Assembly: GCA_013166775.1 (NCBI GenBank)
Contig: JABLTJ010000001.1
Location: 194,237-258,236 of the forward strand
Length of the DNA stretch: 64,000 nucleotides
Direction: 5' to 3'
From: Promethearchaeati archaeon
GTDB lineage: Archaea > Asgardarchaeota > Heimdallarchaeia > Heimdallarchaeales > Heimdallarchaeaceae
The notes below the pieces were generated by a model that saw nothing but the letters and a program-made list of their open reading frames with translations, was not told the origin of the DNA and did not search any database. The position numbers and the translations under genes are program-made. This document shows positions 25,704 to 33,902 of the stretch, one piece after another. Positions within the stretch are counted from its first letter, which is position 1. The number at the start of each line of letters is the position of its first letter.

Positions 25704-26342
25704 TTGCTAGAACGTGAAAGATTTGCTGTATATTCTCATTTAATTGGACTTATAATAGCTATAGGAGGTTCAGCATTTATGGTTTACACCGCTATTATAA
25801 ATGCTACTCACCGTTTTATAGCTCCTTTATACAGTTTTTCTGTTATCTTGATTTTTGCTTCTAGTACTCTTTATCATTTTTTTAAGAAAAAAGAAGACGA
25901 AATTTCTTTTTGGAGAATTCTAGATCATGTAGCTATATTTGTAATGATAGCAGGATCTTATACTCCTTTATCTTACATCTATTTATCTGGAGCTTGGCGT
26001 TGGGGTATAATATCTGCTCAATGGTTTCTGGTTCTATTAGGATTAATTCTCAAACCTTTTTCTCTCCATATACCTAGATGGATCGAGACATGTATTTATT
26101 TGCTAATGGGGTGGATGGCTATTTTTCCAATTAGACAATTTATCTCAATTATGCCAATAACTGTAATGATTTTAGTTTTCACAGGAGGCTTAGCTTATAC
26201 TGTTGGAGCAATTCTCCACATAATGAATAAACAGGTTATTCCTGGAGTTTTTAGCTTCCATGACATTTTTCATATTTTTATCATTATAGGAGCAGCTTGT
26301 CACTATTTTGCGGTCTATATTGCAATTACTACTCCTTTTTGA
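25704..26342 (+). CDS. PAQR / hemolysin III family membrane protein
   Basis: Seven hydrophobic segments in 212 residues with the PAQR hallmarks: SSTLYHFFKKKED, then DHVAIFVMIAGSYTPLSY, and near the C-terminus FSFHDIFHIFIIIGAACHYFAVY. The conserved His/Asp/Ser residues bind zinc, and relatives (adiponectin receptors, YqfA/TrhA) act as ceramidase-like or lipid-homeostasis membrane proteins. The start is TTG with AGGTAGT upstream. Nothing points to haemolysis. Confidence 0.88.
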   Translation: MLERERFAVYSHLIGLIIAIGGSAFMVYTAIINATHRFIAPLYSFSVILIFASSTLYHFFKKKEDEISFWRILDHVAIFVMIAGSYTPLSYIYLSGAWRWGIISAQWFLVLLGLILKPFSLHIPRWIETCIYLLMGWMAIFPIRQFISIMPITVMILVFTGGLAYTVGAILHIMNKQVIPGVFSFHDIFHIFIIIGAACHYFAVYIAITTPF

Positions 26343-26357
26343 TTTGACTGAATTTCT

Positions 26358-28079
26358 TTAATTAATGGGTAATAACGTGGACAAAGTCCAAGCAAATAAG
26401 AAAGCATTCAACAATGCTCCTGATTCAAGAGTTCCTGTTCTATCATACAACCAAGTAGTAATTATTGTATAAATTATAAACAAGGGCAGTAGCATAATTA
26501 TGAACAGCATACTAAAACCTAGAAACCCAGATAGTATTTTGAAGTCGAAGAGTATAAGCGGAATATATTGTATTAATAACACTAATACTAGAGGTAAGAT
26601 CTTAATTCCAACAATCTTCGCGATTGTTAATATTCTCGCCGATAATGTTTTTTCTTTAATCTTAGCTTTGTAAATACCAGAGATAAATATTCCATCTACT
26701 GAGAAAAATAAGAACATAAATGGTAGGAGAATTAAAAGCATCGCCATTCTCAACCAAGAGAAATTATTGAATAAAGGAACTATTAATTTCATACTTATTC
26801 CTGGAATTTGCTCTACTATTAGATCGATTATAACGAGAATCAGAAAGCACTCAAGAGCAAAAATTAGCATCCTCCAATTCGAGAAACGTTTTGCTATATC
26901 TTTAATTATTTCTTTATAGCCTGTATCTGGATTCTTTCGCTTAAGATTAATTAGAATCCATATACTTCCTACTATTGCTAATGAAAATACCCAAAATATA
27001 GCCGTGAAACCTAAAGAAAGTGGTATTATTACAGACCCCATACCAAACAGAAGTATAGGGGGAACAAACAGAACTATATGAAGAAAACTCCAGATTAATC
27101 CTGTTTTCCATAAACTAAACTCTACATCCACTTGTTCTTCTTCTGTTTTTTGTTTTCTGAAAAAAGAGATATCAGAAGCAATGCTAGCCAGAGGAATAAA
27201 GAATCCTACAAACAAAAAGAAGCTAACAGTAATGAAAATATCACGATAAGGATATAATAAAACGCTTTTGTTATCTTCACCATCAAAAGCTTGTAACATC
27301 CAATCAATTGATTCCTTTACTAACTTTCTATTACTAGGTTCAAAAAGATGATTGGTTTTCGGTACTATCAATTTTCTTGCAGATAAATCTGAGAAACTAC
27401 CATAAACCTGATCAATTACTACCTTTTCTGTAGTTCCAAATACTGGTTTCAGCTCGCTTTCTACTTCATCTAAATCATCAAATACTTCATCGTATTGTCC
27501 AATTGCAATTAAGAGATTGCTTGGTGTCGAATTATTTAACTCACCATAAATTGTAGCATCTGAGGAAAGAGACAAACCTCCAATGAAAATATGTGCCTTT
27601 ACATTTCCTTCTATTAAAGATGCTGCACGTATCGCACCTACTCCCATACTATGACCAGCAAGACCTATGTTACTTGAATTAACATAGGTAAGGGATCTTA
27701 GGTATTGTATTGCTGAAGATACTCCTAACGTTGAATCTTCTGTACTATCTCGTCTTCCTCCTGTATTACCATGACCTATAGCGTCTATTGTTAGAGCAAT
27801 AACACCTCTTCTAGCAAGTTCTAATGATATTCCACTCATAGTTTCTTTAGCATTCATAACACCATGAATAAGCACAACAGCTGGCAAATTACCCAATGCT
27901 TCAGCGTTTTTGGGTTCGTATAAATACCCATTCACTGGGATACCTGCGTTATCCAGAACTATAGATTGAACTCTTACTTTACCAAATCCAGAATTAAATA
28001 ATTGTGCAAACGCAATTAACGAGCTAAAAACTAAAATGTAGACTAATAGGATTATCAATAGTTTGCTGATTTTTCTCAT
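26358..28079 (-). CDS. Membrane-bound alpha/beta hydrolase with C-terminal multi-helix membrane domain
   Basis: An N-terminal signal anchor (MRKISKLLIILLVYILVFS) is followed by a serine hydrolase domain. This shows VVLIHGVMNAKETM, IDAIGHGNTGG and the nucleophile elbow GLAGHSMGVGA, with a late Asp/His around TNHLFEP. From about residue 290 on there are six to eight transmembrane helices to the C-terminus. The combination suggests an extracytosolic dienelactone-hydrolase-like enzyme acting at the membrane. An ATG 15 codons upstream exists. I chose 28079 because it directly gives the signal sequence and a TTTTTATTTT element lies about 25 bases before it. Substrate unknown. Confidence 0.75.
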   Translation of the reverse strand: MRKISKLLIILLVYILVFSSLIAFAQLFNSGFGKVRVQSIVLDNAGIPVNGYLYEPKNAEALGNLPAVVLIHGVMNAKETMSGISLELARRGVIALTIDAIGHGNTGGRRDSTEDSTLGVSSAIQYLRSLTYVNSSNIGLAGHSMGVGAIRAASLIEGNVKAHIFIGGLSLSSDATIYGELNNSTPSNLLIAIGQYDEVFDDLDEVESELKPVFGTTEKVVIDQVYGSFSDLSARKLIVPKTNHLFEPSNRKLVKESIDWMLQAFDGEDNKSVLLYPYRDIFITVSFFLFVGFFIPLASIASDISFFRKQKTEEEQVDVEFSLWKTGLIWSFLHIVLFVPPILLFGMGSVIIPLSLGFTAIFWVFSLAIVGSIWILINLKRKNPDTGYKEIIKDIAKRFSNWRMLIFALECFLILVIIDLIVEQIPGISMKLIVPLFNNFSWLRMAMLLILLPFMFLFFSVDGIFISGIYKAKIKEKTLSARILTIAKIVGIKILPLVLVLLIQYIPLILFDFKILSGFLGFSMLFIIMLLPLFIIYTIITTWLYDRTGTLESGALLNAFLFAWTLSTLLPIN

Positions 28080-28171
28080 TAGAGCATCTTTAAAATAGCT
28101 AAAATAAAAATTTAATCCAAGCATCTGAAACTAAAAAAATGCTCTGGCTATTCATTTTACAGTCGTTCAGA

Positions 28172-28858
28172 TTAATTGTTTAATGGTTCCTTAAGCTGAT
28201 TGTAAATCATATTCATACGATCATAGAACCCTTTGGTATGAAATGTGCTGTTCAGTTTTAATTTGTGTTTGTCGTAATGATGGCCCCACTCATGAATTAG
28301 TGTTCGTAGAAACGTTTTTGGTGCTACATATTTCTGTGTTTTAGCAGTTCTACTATATACCGAAACTGAATGTCTTGTTTCTTGACTTCCTCTTGTTCTA
28401 TATACACCATAATATTGACCCCCACTTCGAGTCATTCTTCGTTTTCCACCAGTATATACCTTAAGGTGTGGTAATCTGTAGATTAAATTCAATTCTGCTA
28501 TCATCTCATTAGTAAATTCATTAATAGCAGCTTCTTCACCGTTTTTTAGAGCCTCGCCTAATAATCTAACTGCGATATGAAGAGTCCTTAATCTTTTATT
28601 TGTAATTGGATTTATCACAGTTGATAGAGATTTTTGATAATCTTTAGATTGTGTTTGAGACCATTCTCTTGATTTCTTGCTTGTTTGTTTTGTTGTCTTC
28701 GGTTTGGGTGGTTTTAGCTTTGGTGTAAGCAGAGGATAAGGAACGCGAAATGTGTGTTGATCAGTCTCTACAGTAACTGTTTTTCTGTTTAATCTAATCA
28801 CAGTTCCAATTAAAGACTCACCTTTGTATGGAAAACTCACAGTTGTTTTTTCATTCAT
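28172..28858 (-). CDS. Zinc metalloprotease-like protein (HEWGHHYD) with N-terminal beta-barrel-like domain
   Basis: The product has about 228 residues. The C-terminal part shows FLRTLIHEWGHHYDKHKLKL, a HExxH zinc site with a third likely ligand downstream, as in SprT-like and related putative peptidases. The first 50 residues (SFPYKGESLIGTVIRLNRKT, TVETDQHTFRVPYPLL) look like a small SH3/KOW-type barrel. A basic Pro/Lys linker follows. The GTG at 28870 is in frame; I prefer the ATG at 28858, preceded by GTGAG. Its sequence style resembles bacterial and viral proteins, suggesting transfer. Confidence 0.7.
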   Translation of the reverse strand: MNEKTTVSFPYKGESLIGTVIRLNRKTVTVETDQHTFRVPYPLLTPKLKPPKPKTTKQTSKKSREWSQTQSKDYQKSLSTVINPITNKRLRTLHIAVRLLGEALKNGEEAAINEFTNEMIAELNLIYRLPHLKVYTGGKRRMTRSGGQYYGVYRTRGSQETRHSVSVYSRTAKTQKYVAPKTFLRTLIHEWGHHYDKHKLKLNSTFHTKGFYDRMNMIYNQLKEPLNN

Positions 28859-28925
28859 TGTAGATCTCACTTTATTGATCTCATGTAACGCTTTTAATTT
28901 CTGTAATTCTCGAATGATATAATAT

Positions 28926-29990
28926 TTATCTATTTTTTATTGAACTGATAAATTCCTCGAGTTTAGGTATGGATAAATTAGTTTTCTCTCTTACTAATGA
29001 ATATATGTTTTCGATATGGAAGACTGTGTCTTTAATTTGTTGAAGTGCTTCTTCCCTACTGCCATGTTCGTTTGGACTGAATTTAAACATTATTAAAATA
29101 TCAGAAAATCTTCTGAAAGCAGCTAAAACTTCAAAATAATCTATTTCTTCTACTTTAGAACCTAGTTTATTTTCATATGCCTTTAGGATAGCATTGCGTA
29201 TTTCACTAGAAGTGTATGCTGAAACTAACAGTAGTGTCCAACCTAGATCTTGGCGGAAATCACCTACATTACAAGATGGCCAATCGACGACAAATGGTTT
29301 TCCATCATCAGCTATAATTATATTATGAGGATGAAAATCTTGGTGAAGTACTGATATTTTTTCAGAGGGAACATTATCTCTTCTTTCCTTAAGCCAATTT
29401 AGAATAGATTGAAGTTCATGAAGTTCATACTCCTCGATCTTCTTTTCAAAGGAAGCTAATCTTCTATCAATGAAGAAATAGGGATTAATTGTTTCCTTTT
29501 TAATGATATCTGCTGGTATAATCCTCCAATCCAAATCATGTAACTCTACAAATAATTTACATACTAAGGGCAGAAGTTTTTCAGTTAGTGTTTCCATATC
29601 TTTTGTTTCAATGGCATTAAAGAATTCCTCACCCATATCGACGCCAGCTATTCTATCCATGATTATGAAGGGTTTTCCGAAGAACTCCTCATCTAATTCA
29701 AGTAAATGCGTTCTTGGAACTGGGTATCCAGCATTGAATAAAGCTATAAGAACATCATATTCCCATTTAATTTTATTTTGCATATTCTTACCTGGATAAA
29801 TGCGAAGTATCAAATGATCTACTTTTTTCTGCCCTTCTTCTTGGTAGCTGAAAACAAAAGAAAATAGTTCTGTTTCCCACCCTTTTGCAAGTGATTTCAC
29901 ATCTGAAATTTCAATATCCTTTTGTGTAAAATGAATCTTTTGAAAATACTTCTCCAGAATCTTCTTCACTCGCAAAACTGATAAGGACAT
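28926..29990 (-). CDS. Aminoglycoside phosphotransferase (APH)-family kinase-like protein
   Basis: Protein-kinase-like fold of 354 residues. It has the N-lobe RIYPG and IKWEYDVLIALFNAGYPVPRTHLLE, the catalytic VLHQDFHPHNIIIADDGK (HxDxxxxN loop) and FVVDWPSCNVGDFRQDLG with the metal-binding Asp. Family members phosphorylate small molecules such as choline, homoserine, methylthioribose or antibiotics. Resistance is not implied; the substrate is undetermined. It is adjacent to the divergently transcribed ogt. Confidence 0.8.
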   Translation of the reverse strand: MSLSVLRVKKILEKYFQKIHFTQKDIEISDVKSLAKGWETELFSFVFSYQEEGQKKVDHLILRIYPGKNMQNKIKWEYDVLIALFNAGYPVPRTHLLELDEEFFGKPFIIMDRIAGVDMGEEFFNAIETKDMETLTEKLLPLVCKLFVELHDLDWRIIPADIIKKETINPYFFIDRRLASFEKKIEEYELHELQSILNWLKERRDNVPSEKISVLHQDFHPHNIIIADDGKPFVVDWPSCNVGDFRQDLGWTLLLVSAYTSSEIRNAILKAYENKLGSKVEEIDYFEVLAAFRRFSDILIMFKFSPNEHGSREEALQQIKDTVFHIENIYSLVREKTNLSIPKLEEFISSIKNR

Positions 29991-30052
29991 TTGACAAACA
30001 ACTCTTAATTACATCTTTAAATATTAAAATAATAGAAAAACATTGTGATAAA

Positions 30053-30553
30053 ATGAAATTAATAGTTTCAAGAAATGATGATACTTGGAGTGGTATTCTT
30101 CTTAACCAAGGAAAATTGTTCTATACTGCAAGTTCCTTTAAAAGCAAAGATGAAGCCATCTCTCGTTTATCAAAGATTGCAGATGTTGAAGTGGAAATAG
30201 AGGAGAGAACCCATCCCATTATAGAAGCAATGAATGGTATTGTTAATGGTACATCATTCGATTTACCTGAAATTGAATTCGACTTTAGTGGTTTTACAGA
30301 GAAAGAAATATCTGTTTTAAAGGAACTTCTCAAAGTGCCTGCAGGTGAAATAGTATCTTATGGGGAATTAGCAAAAAGAGTTGGTATATCCCATGGTGCT
30401 CGCTTTGTTGGAAATGTAATGATGAAGAATAGATTCGGCCCTATCGTCCCTTGTCATCGTGTTATACGATCAAATGGAGATTTAGGAAAATTTGCAGGAA
30501 GATTACACCACCCCTTGAAAGAGCAGTATCTAAAACAAGAAAAGGCTATTTAG
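30053..30553 (+). CDS. ogt: Methylated-DNA--protein-cysteine methyltransferase
   Basis: Suicide repair protein that removes alkyl groups from O6-alkylguanine. The C-terminal domain holds GEIVSYGELAKRVGISHGARFVGNVMMKN and the active-site PCHRVIRSNGDLGKF. The 166-residue length fits, with a divergent N-terminal domain. The start lies about 20 bases downstream of AT-rich promoter sequence. Together with tag this gives the cell two direct or base-excision alkylation defences. Confidence 0.93.
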   Translation: MKLIVSRNDDTWSGILLNQGKLFYTASSFKSKDEAISRLSKIADVEVEIEERTHPIIEAMNGIVNGTSFDLPEIEFDFSGFTEKEISVLKELLKVPAGEIVSYGELAKRVGISHGARFVGNVMMKNRFGPIVPCHRVIRSNGDLGKFAGRLHHPLKEQYLKQEKAI

Positions 30554-30568
30554 AACATCTCAAGACTC

Positions 30569-31375
30569 TTAGCTGCTCAATTTTTTCTCTATTTTGTTTG
30601 TAATTTCCAGGAATATTTTTTCACTTTCCTCATCTACAAGAACAGCGGGTTTACCCACATCACCCGCAACACAGATTGCAGGAATCAAAGGTACTGCTCC
30701 AAGAAATTCTATTGAAAGTTCTTCAGCTATGTTCTTTCCTCCGTCTTTCTTGAAGATATTAGTTGTTTCACCACAATGAGGACATACAAATCCAGACATA
30801 TTTTCAACAATTCCTATAACAGGAGTATTTGCAACCTCTGCAAAATTAATTGATTTTGTAATATCTAGAAGAGAAACTTGTTGAGGTGTAGTTACTACAA
30901 CCATACCATCTAAGTCTTTAATGGTTTGAACAATTGAAAGCGGTTCATCTGAACTTCCTGGAGGAAGATCAACTATTAGAAAATCCAATTTTCCCCACTC
31001 AACATCAGCTATTAGTTGTTTAAGAGCTTTGATTTTCATAGGTCCTCTCCAGATTATTGCTTTACTCTTGTCTTCAAGAAGAAATTCCATAGAAACAATC
31101 TTGACACCATGAGCTTCTATTGGGATGATTTTATTATCTTCTGATGTTAATTGCTCAAATTCTGCTCCAAACATTAAAGGTATATTCGGACCTGTAATAT
31201 CAGCATCGAGAACACCAACTGCTAATCCTTTATTGGCTAGTGTTTGTGCAATATTAACGCTGACGGTAGTTTTACCAGTCCCTCCTTTTCCAGATAAAAC
31301 TGCAATTTTATGTTTTATCTTTGAAAGTGTTTCTTGAATCCTCTTGAGTTCTTCTTTCTGTATATCGGTTTGCAT
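30569..31375 (-). CDS. Mrp/NBP35-family Fe-S cluster carrier ATPase
   Basis: ParA/MinD-fold ATPase that carries and transfers iron-sulfur clusters. It shows the deviant Walker A IAVLSGKGGTGKTTVSVNIA, DADITGPNIP, LIVDLPPGSSDEPLS and the C-terminal CPHCG pair in SGFVCPHCGETTNIF, the cysteines that bind the bridging cluster. Length is 268 residues, normal for archaeal Mrp. A GAGG lies 5 bases before the ATG. Convergent with ogt with only 15 bases between. Confidence 0.93.
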   Translation of the reverse strand: MQTDIQKEELKRIQETLSKIKHKIAVLSGKGGTGKTTVSVNIAQTLANKGLAVGVLDADITGPNIPLMFGAEFEQLTSEDNKIIPIEAHGVKIVSMEFLLEDKSKAIIWRGPMKIKALKQLIADVEWGKLDFLIVDLPPGSSDEPLSIVQTIKDLDGMVVVTTPQQVSLLDITKSINFAEVANTPVIGIVENMSGFVCPHCGETTNIFKKDGGKNIAEELSIEFLGAVPLIPAICVAGDVGKPAVLVDEESEKIFLEITNKIEKKLSS

Positions 31376-31524
31376 TTCCTCACCTTCTACTAGTGATTTG
31401 TATATTCTAATATGCTTAAAAATTCAGTGATATAATAGTCATTTCATGTTTTTGGATAAACACTTTTAAATCGTTTCGATTTTCTTATTCTGTAATTCGA
31501 AGAGACGCATAAAGTGAATCTACA

Positions 31525-32868
31525 ATGAGTGAAAAAGAATATGATATAGTAATTATAGGTGCTGGATTATTCGGAATGGCAACAGCTTATCATTTAATAG
31601 AAGAGAATAATGAATTAAAGATTCTAGTTGTTGATAAAGCATCAATGGCAGGTGCGGGAAATACCGCTCAATCTGCTGCAATGTATCGTGATACATTCTC
31701 TTCAGAAGTGAATTTATTATTAAGTAGTTCAACCAGAGATTTCTTCAGGCATATACAAAACGATCTGGGGATTGAATTATCTCTCAAAGATATCAAATAT
31801 TTGTGGTTAATGGATAGAGAACAATTTGAGCATAACAAAACAGCAGTAGAAACCATGTTGAATAATAATTTAAGGATTGAAATTCTAGAGAAAGATGATA
31901 TCGAAAGAAAAATACCAGAATTAGTTACTAATTTTGATGAAAATGAAGATGCACAGATGCTTGGATTAAAAAACATTGATTACGCAATTCTTGGTTATGA
32001 TTGTGGTGAACTAGATGCTGATAAAATTACCCGAGATTTTTATGAAAATGAATACAAGAGACTAGGCGGAGACGTATTATACTCAACAAAAGTCACTAAA
32101 TTCATACTTGAACCAGTAGGTGAAAAACTTGGAATCCCAGGCGAGCCAGTAGGTTGGCAGAAAAAGAAAATTGGATTTGTGGAAACAGAAAAGGGTGAAT
32201 TACTGAAAGCAGATACATTCATCATTGCTACTGGTGCATGGGCAAATGAATTATTGTTACCTTTAGGTGTGGATAGCCATACAATGCCTCTAAAAAAATC
32301 ATTGTTCAGAGTTCAACATTCAAGACTCGCTGGTTTACTTAACAATGAAAACTTCAATGAAGAAAAGACAATTCCATTCATTATTTTTCCAATGTATGGA
32401 ATACACATGAAACCTGTAAAATACAATGACAGTATTTGGATAGGCGGGGGTAATGTTATCGGTAAACCGTTTGAGATGACTAATCCAAGAGATATAACAA
32501 AAGATGATAATCCTCTGGATAGTACAGAAGCAGATCCTCGAAAATATGAGTATGATCTCTACCTTATGCTGTCTGAATATCTGCCCGTGTTAAAAGATCT
32601 CCCACTCACAAACTGCTGGGCAGGTTTTTACGCTATGAATACAATAGATAAAAATCCTGTAGTTTTCAAACCTGATGGAATTCAGGGTTTACTTGTTGTT
32701 ACTTCTGGTTCAGGTAGCGGAATAATGAAAGCAGATGCTGTTGGAAGAATAGCTGAAGCTCTCTACAGAGATCAGAAATATGCAGAATTATTTGGTGGAA
32801 CTAAATTCAAAGTTTCGAGATTAGGATTAAAAGAAAGAAATGTAGACAAAGAATATTTTGTAATTTAA
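31525..32868 (+). CDS. FAD-dependent amine/amino-acid oxidoreductase (DAO family)
   Basis: The product is 447 residues with N-terminal IVIIGAGLFGMATAYHLIEE (FAD Rossmann fold) and AQSAAMYRDTFSSE, the region that often holds the flavin-contacting residue. Later come TFIIATGAWANELLLPLGV and the C-terminal GLLVVTSGSGSGIMKADAVG. It resembles sarcosine/glycine oxidase and related dehydrogenases. The substrate is undetermined. It stands alone, with AT-rich promoter sequence upstream of 31525. Confidence 0.82.
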   Translation: MSEKEYDIVIIGAGLFGMATAYHLIEENNELKILVVDKASMAGAGNTAQSAAMYRDTFSSEVNLLLSSSTRDFFRHIQNDLGIELSLKDIKYLWLMDREQFEHNKTAVETMLNNNLRIEILEKDDIERKIPELVTNFDENEDAQMLGLKNIDYAILGYDCGELDADKITRDFYENEYKRLGGDVLYSTKVTKFILEPVGEKLGIPGEPVGWQKKKIGFVETEKGELLKADTFIIATGAWANELLLPLGVDSHTMPLKKSLFRVQHSRLAGLLNNENFNEEKTIPFIIFPMYGIHMKPVKYNDSIWIGGGNVIGKPFEMTNPRDITKDDNPLDSTEADPRKYEYDLYLMLSEYLPVLKDLPLTNCWAGFYAMNTIDKNPVVFKPDGIQGLLVVTSGSGSGIMKADAVGRIAEALYRDQKYAELFGGTKFKVSRLGLKERNVDKEYFVI

Positions 32869-32926
32869 TAAAATATTCTCTCCTTTTCATCCAATGAAAA
32901 CAACAAAAATAAAGACAAGGAAATAT

Positions 32927-33610
32927 TTAATTTCCATTTTGAAGGTTATCAAATTCTTCTTCAATATGAGAGATTTTGATTCCTAAACTATCCATGAGCT
33001 GGAAGCACCAACCCAACCAGACATTAACGAAACCCATTGCACCTGCATCAACTACTCCAGCTTCCTTTAATACTGGAAGAAGGTTAGGAGTGTTTTCTAG
33101 TGATACAACAGCTGTTTTATAAGTTTCTGAAATCATTTCTTTCCAATCGCCACCTTTATCGGCAATTGATTTTGCTTTTGCAGCAGTATCTTTGATTACT
33201 GTAAGAATAGTTCCTTCAGTTGGATGAAGAACAGCTTCATAAGACCATTCACAACCAGCTTCAAGAGCTTTTGCGAATTCCTCGATTCCTACTTCTTGGT
33301 GATCTTCAATTTCTGCACTGAATCCTTGAAAGAACTGAGAAATTATAACACCAGAATTTCCTTTAGCTCCAAGAAAGCTCCCTTTAGTAATTAATTGCGC
33401 TGCTTCTTGAATGGATGAGGGATTAATTTCATCAAATTGCTCGACAACAGTTCGCATTGTTAAAAAGAGGTTAACGCCTGTATCTCCATCTGGTATAGGA
33501 AAAACGTTAATTTCATTGAGATGCTCTTTAGTCTGTTCGAGATTACTAGCAGCACTGATCATCATTTTTTTGAGTGTAAGTCCATCAATCTTAGAGTTCG
33601 GTAACATCAT
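32927..33610 (-). CDS. DAK2-domain protein, minimal FakA-like kinase
   Basis: The 227-residue protein is a single DhaL/DAK2 domain. It shows NVFPIPDGDTGVNLFLTMRT (the two Asp residues that coordinate Mg-ADP), SFLGAKGNSGVIISQFFQGF, LHPTEGTILTVIKD and GVVDAGAMGFVNVWLG. In bacteria this domain forms the N-terminal, nucleotide-binding part of FakA, which phosphorylates a fatty acid held by a DegV-type FakB protein. The middle and C-terminal FakA domains are absent here. A DegV/FakB gene lies at 49379. Fatty-acid kinase activity is an inference; dihydroxyacetone-kinase-like activity is less likely because DhaK is not nearby. Confidence 0.8.
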   Translation of the reverse strand: MMLPNSKIDGLTLKKMMISAASNLEQTKEHLNEINVFPIPDGDTGVNLFLTMRTVVEQFDEINPSSIQEAAQLITKGSFLGAKGNSGVIISQFFQGFSAEIEDHQEVGIEEFAKALEAGCEWSYEAVLHPTEGTILTVIKDTAAKAKSIADKGGDWKEMISETYKTAVVSLENTPNLLPVLKEAGVVDAGAMGFVNVWLGWCFQLMDSLGIKISHIEEEFDNLQNGN

Positions 33611-33856
33611 TTAATTAGCCCCATTTTGTCTTCGTATGATATAATCTATTCCGCATATTATTTCTGCCAAAGCAGTATTTAATGGTTCCGTGTTTTCATG
33701 AACAAAGAATATTTGTACATATAAACACAATTCCACTAATCCGTAATCACTCTCGTGAAAAACGTTTAAAAAATTATCCTTTGTGCTTATTATATCTTCA
33801 GAGAATATTGTTTTCTCGAGAAATAGGGAAAATGAGAAAAAAAGAAATTTCTGCAT
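33611..33856 (-). CDS. Possible small protein directly upstream of the DAK2 gene
   Basis: An 81-codon frame whose TAA stop abuts the ATG of the DAK2 gene, an arrangement typical of translational coupling. The second half (LVELCLYVQIFFVHENTEPL, then NTALAEIICGIDYIIRR) has a plausible strand-helix pattern, while the first 20 residues look hydrophobic and random. I recognise no family. It is not the Asp23 protein that precedes FakA in Gram-positive bacteria. Could be a chance frame. Confidence 0.35.
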   Translation of the reverse strand: MQKFLFFSFSLFLEKTIFSEDIISTKDNFLNVFHESDYGLVELCLYVQIFFVHENTEPLNTALAEIICGIDYIIRRQNGAN

Positions 33857-33902
33857 TTTTATAAATTTTCTATATAGCTTTCTTGTATTTTTAGTCTAAT
33901 TT

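Noticed and set aside
28926-29990. Antibiotic resistance gene (aminoglycoside phosphotransferase)
   Set aside because: Only the broad kinase fold is recognisable; the family includes many small-molecule kinases and nothing indicates an antibiotic substrate.
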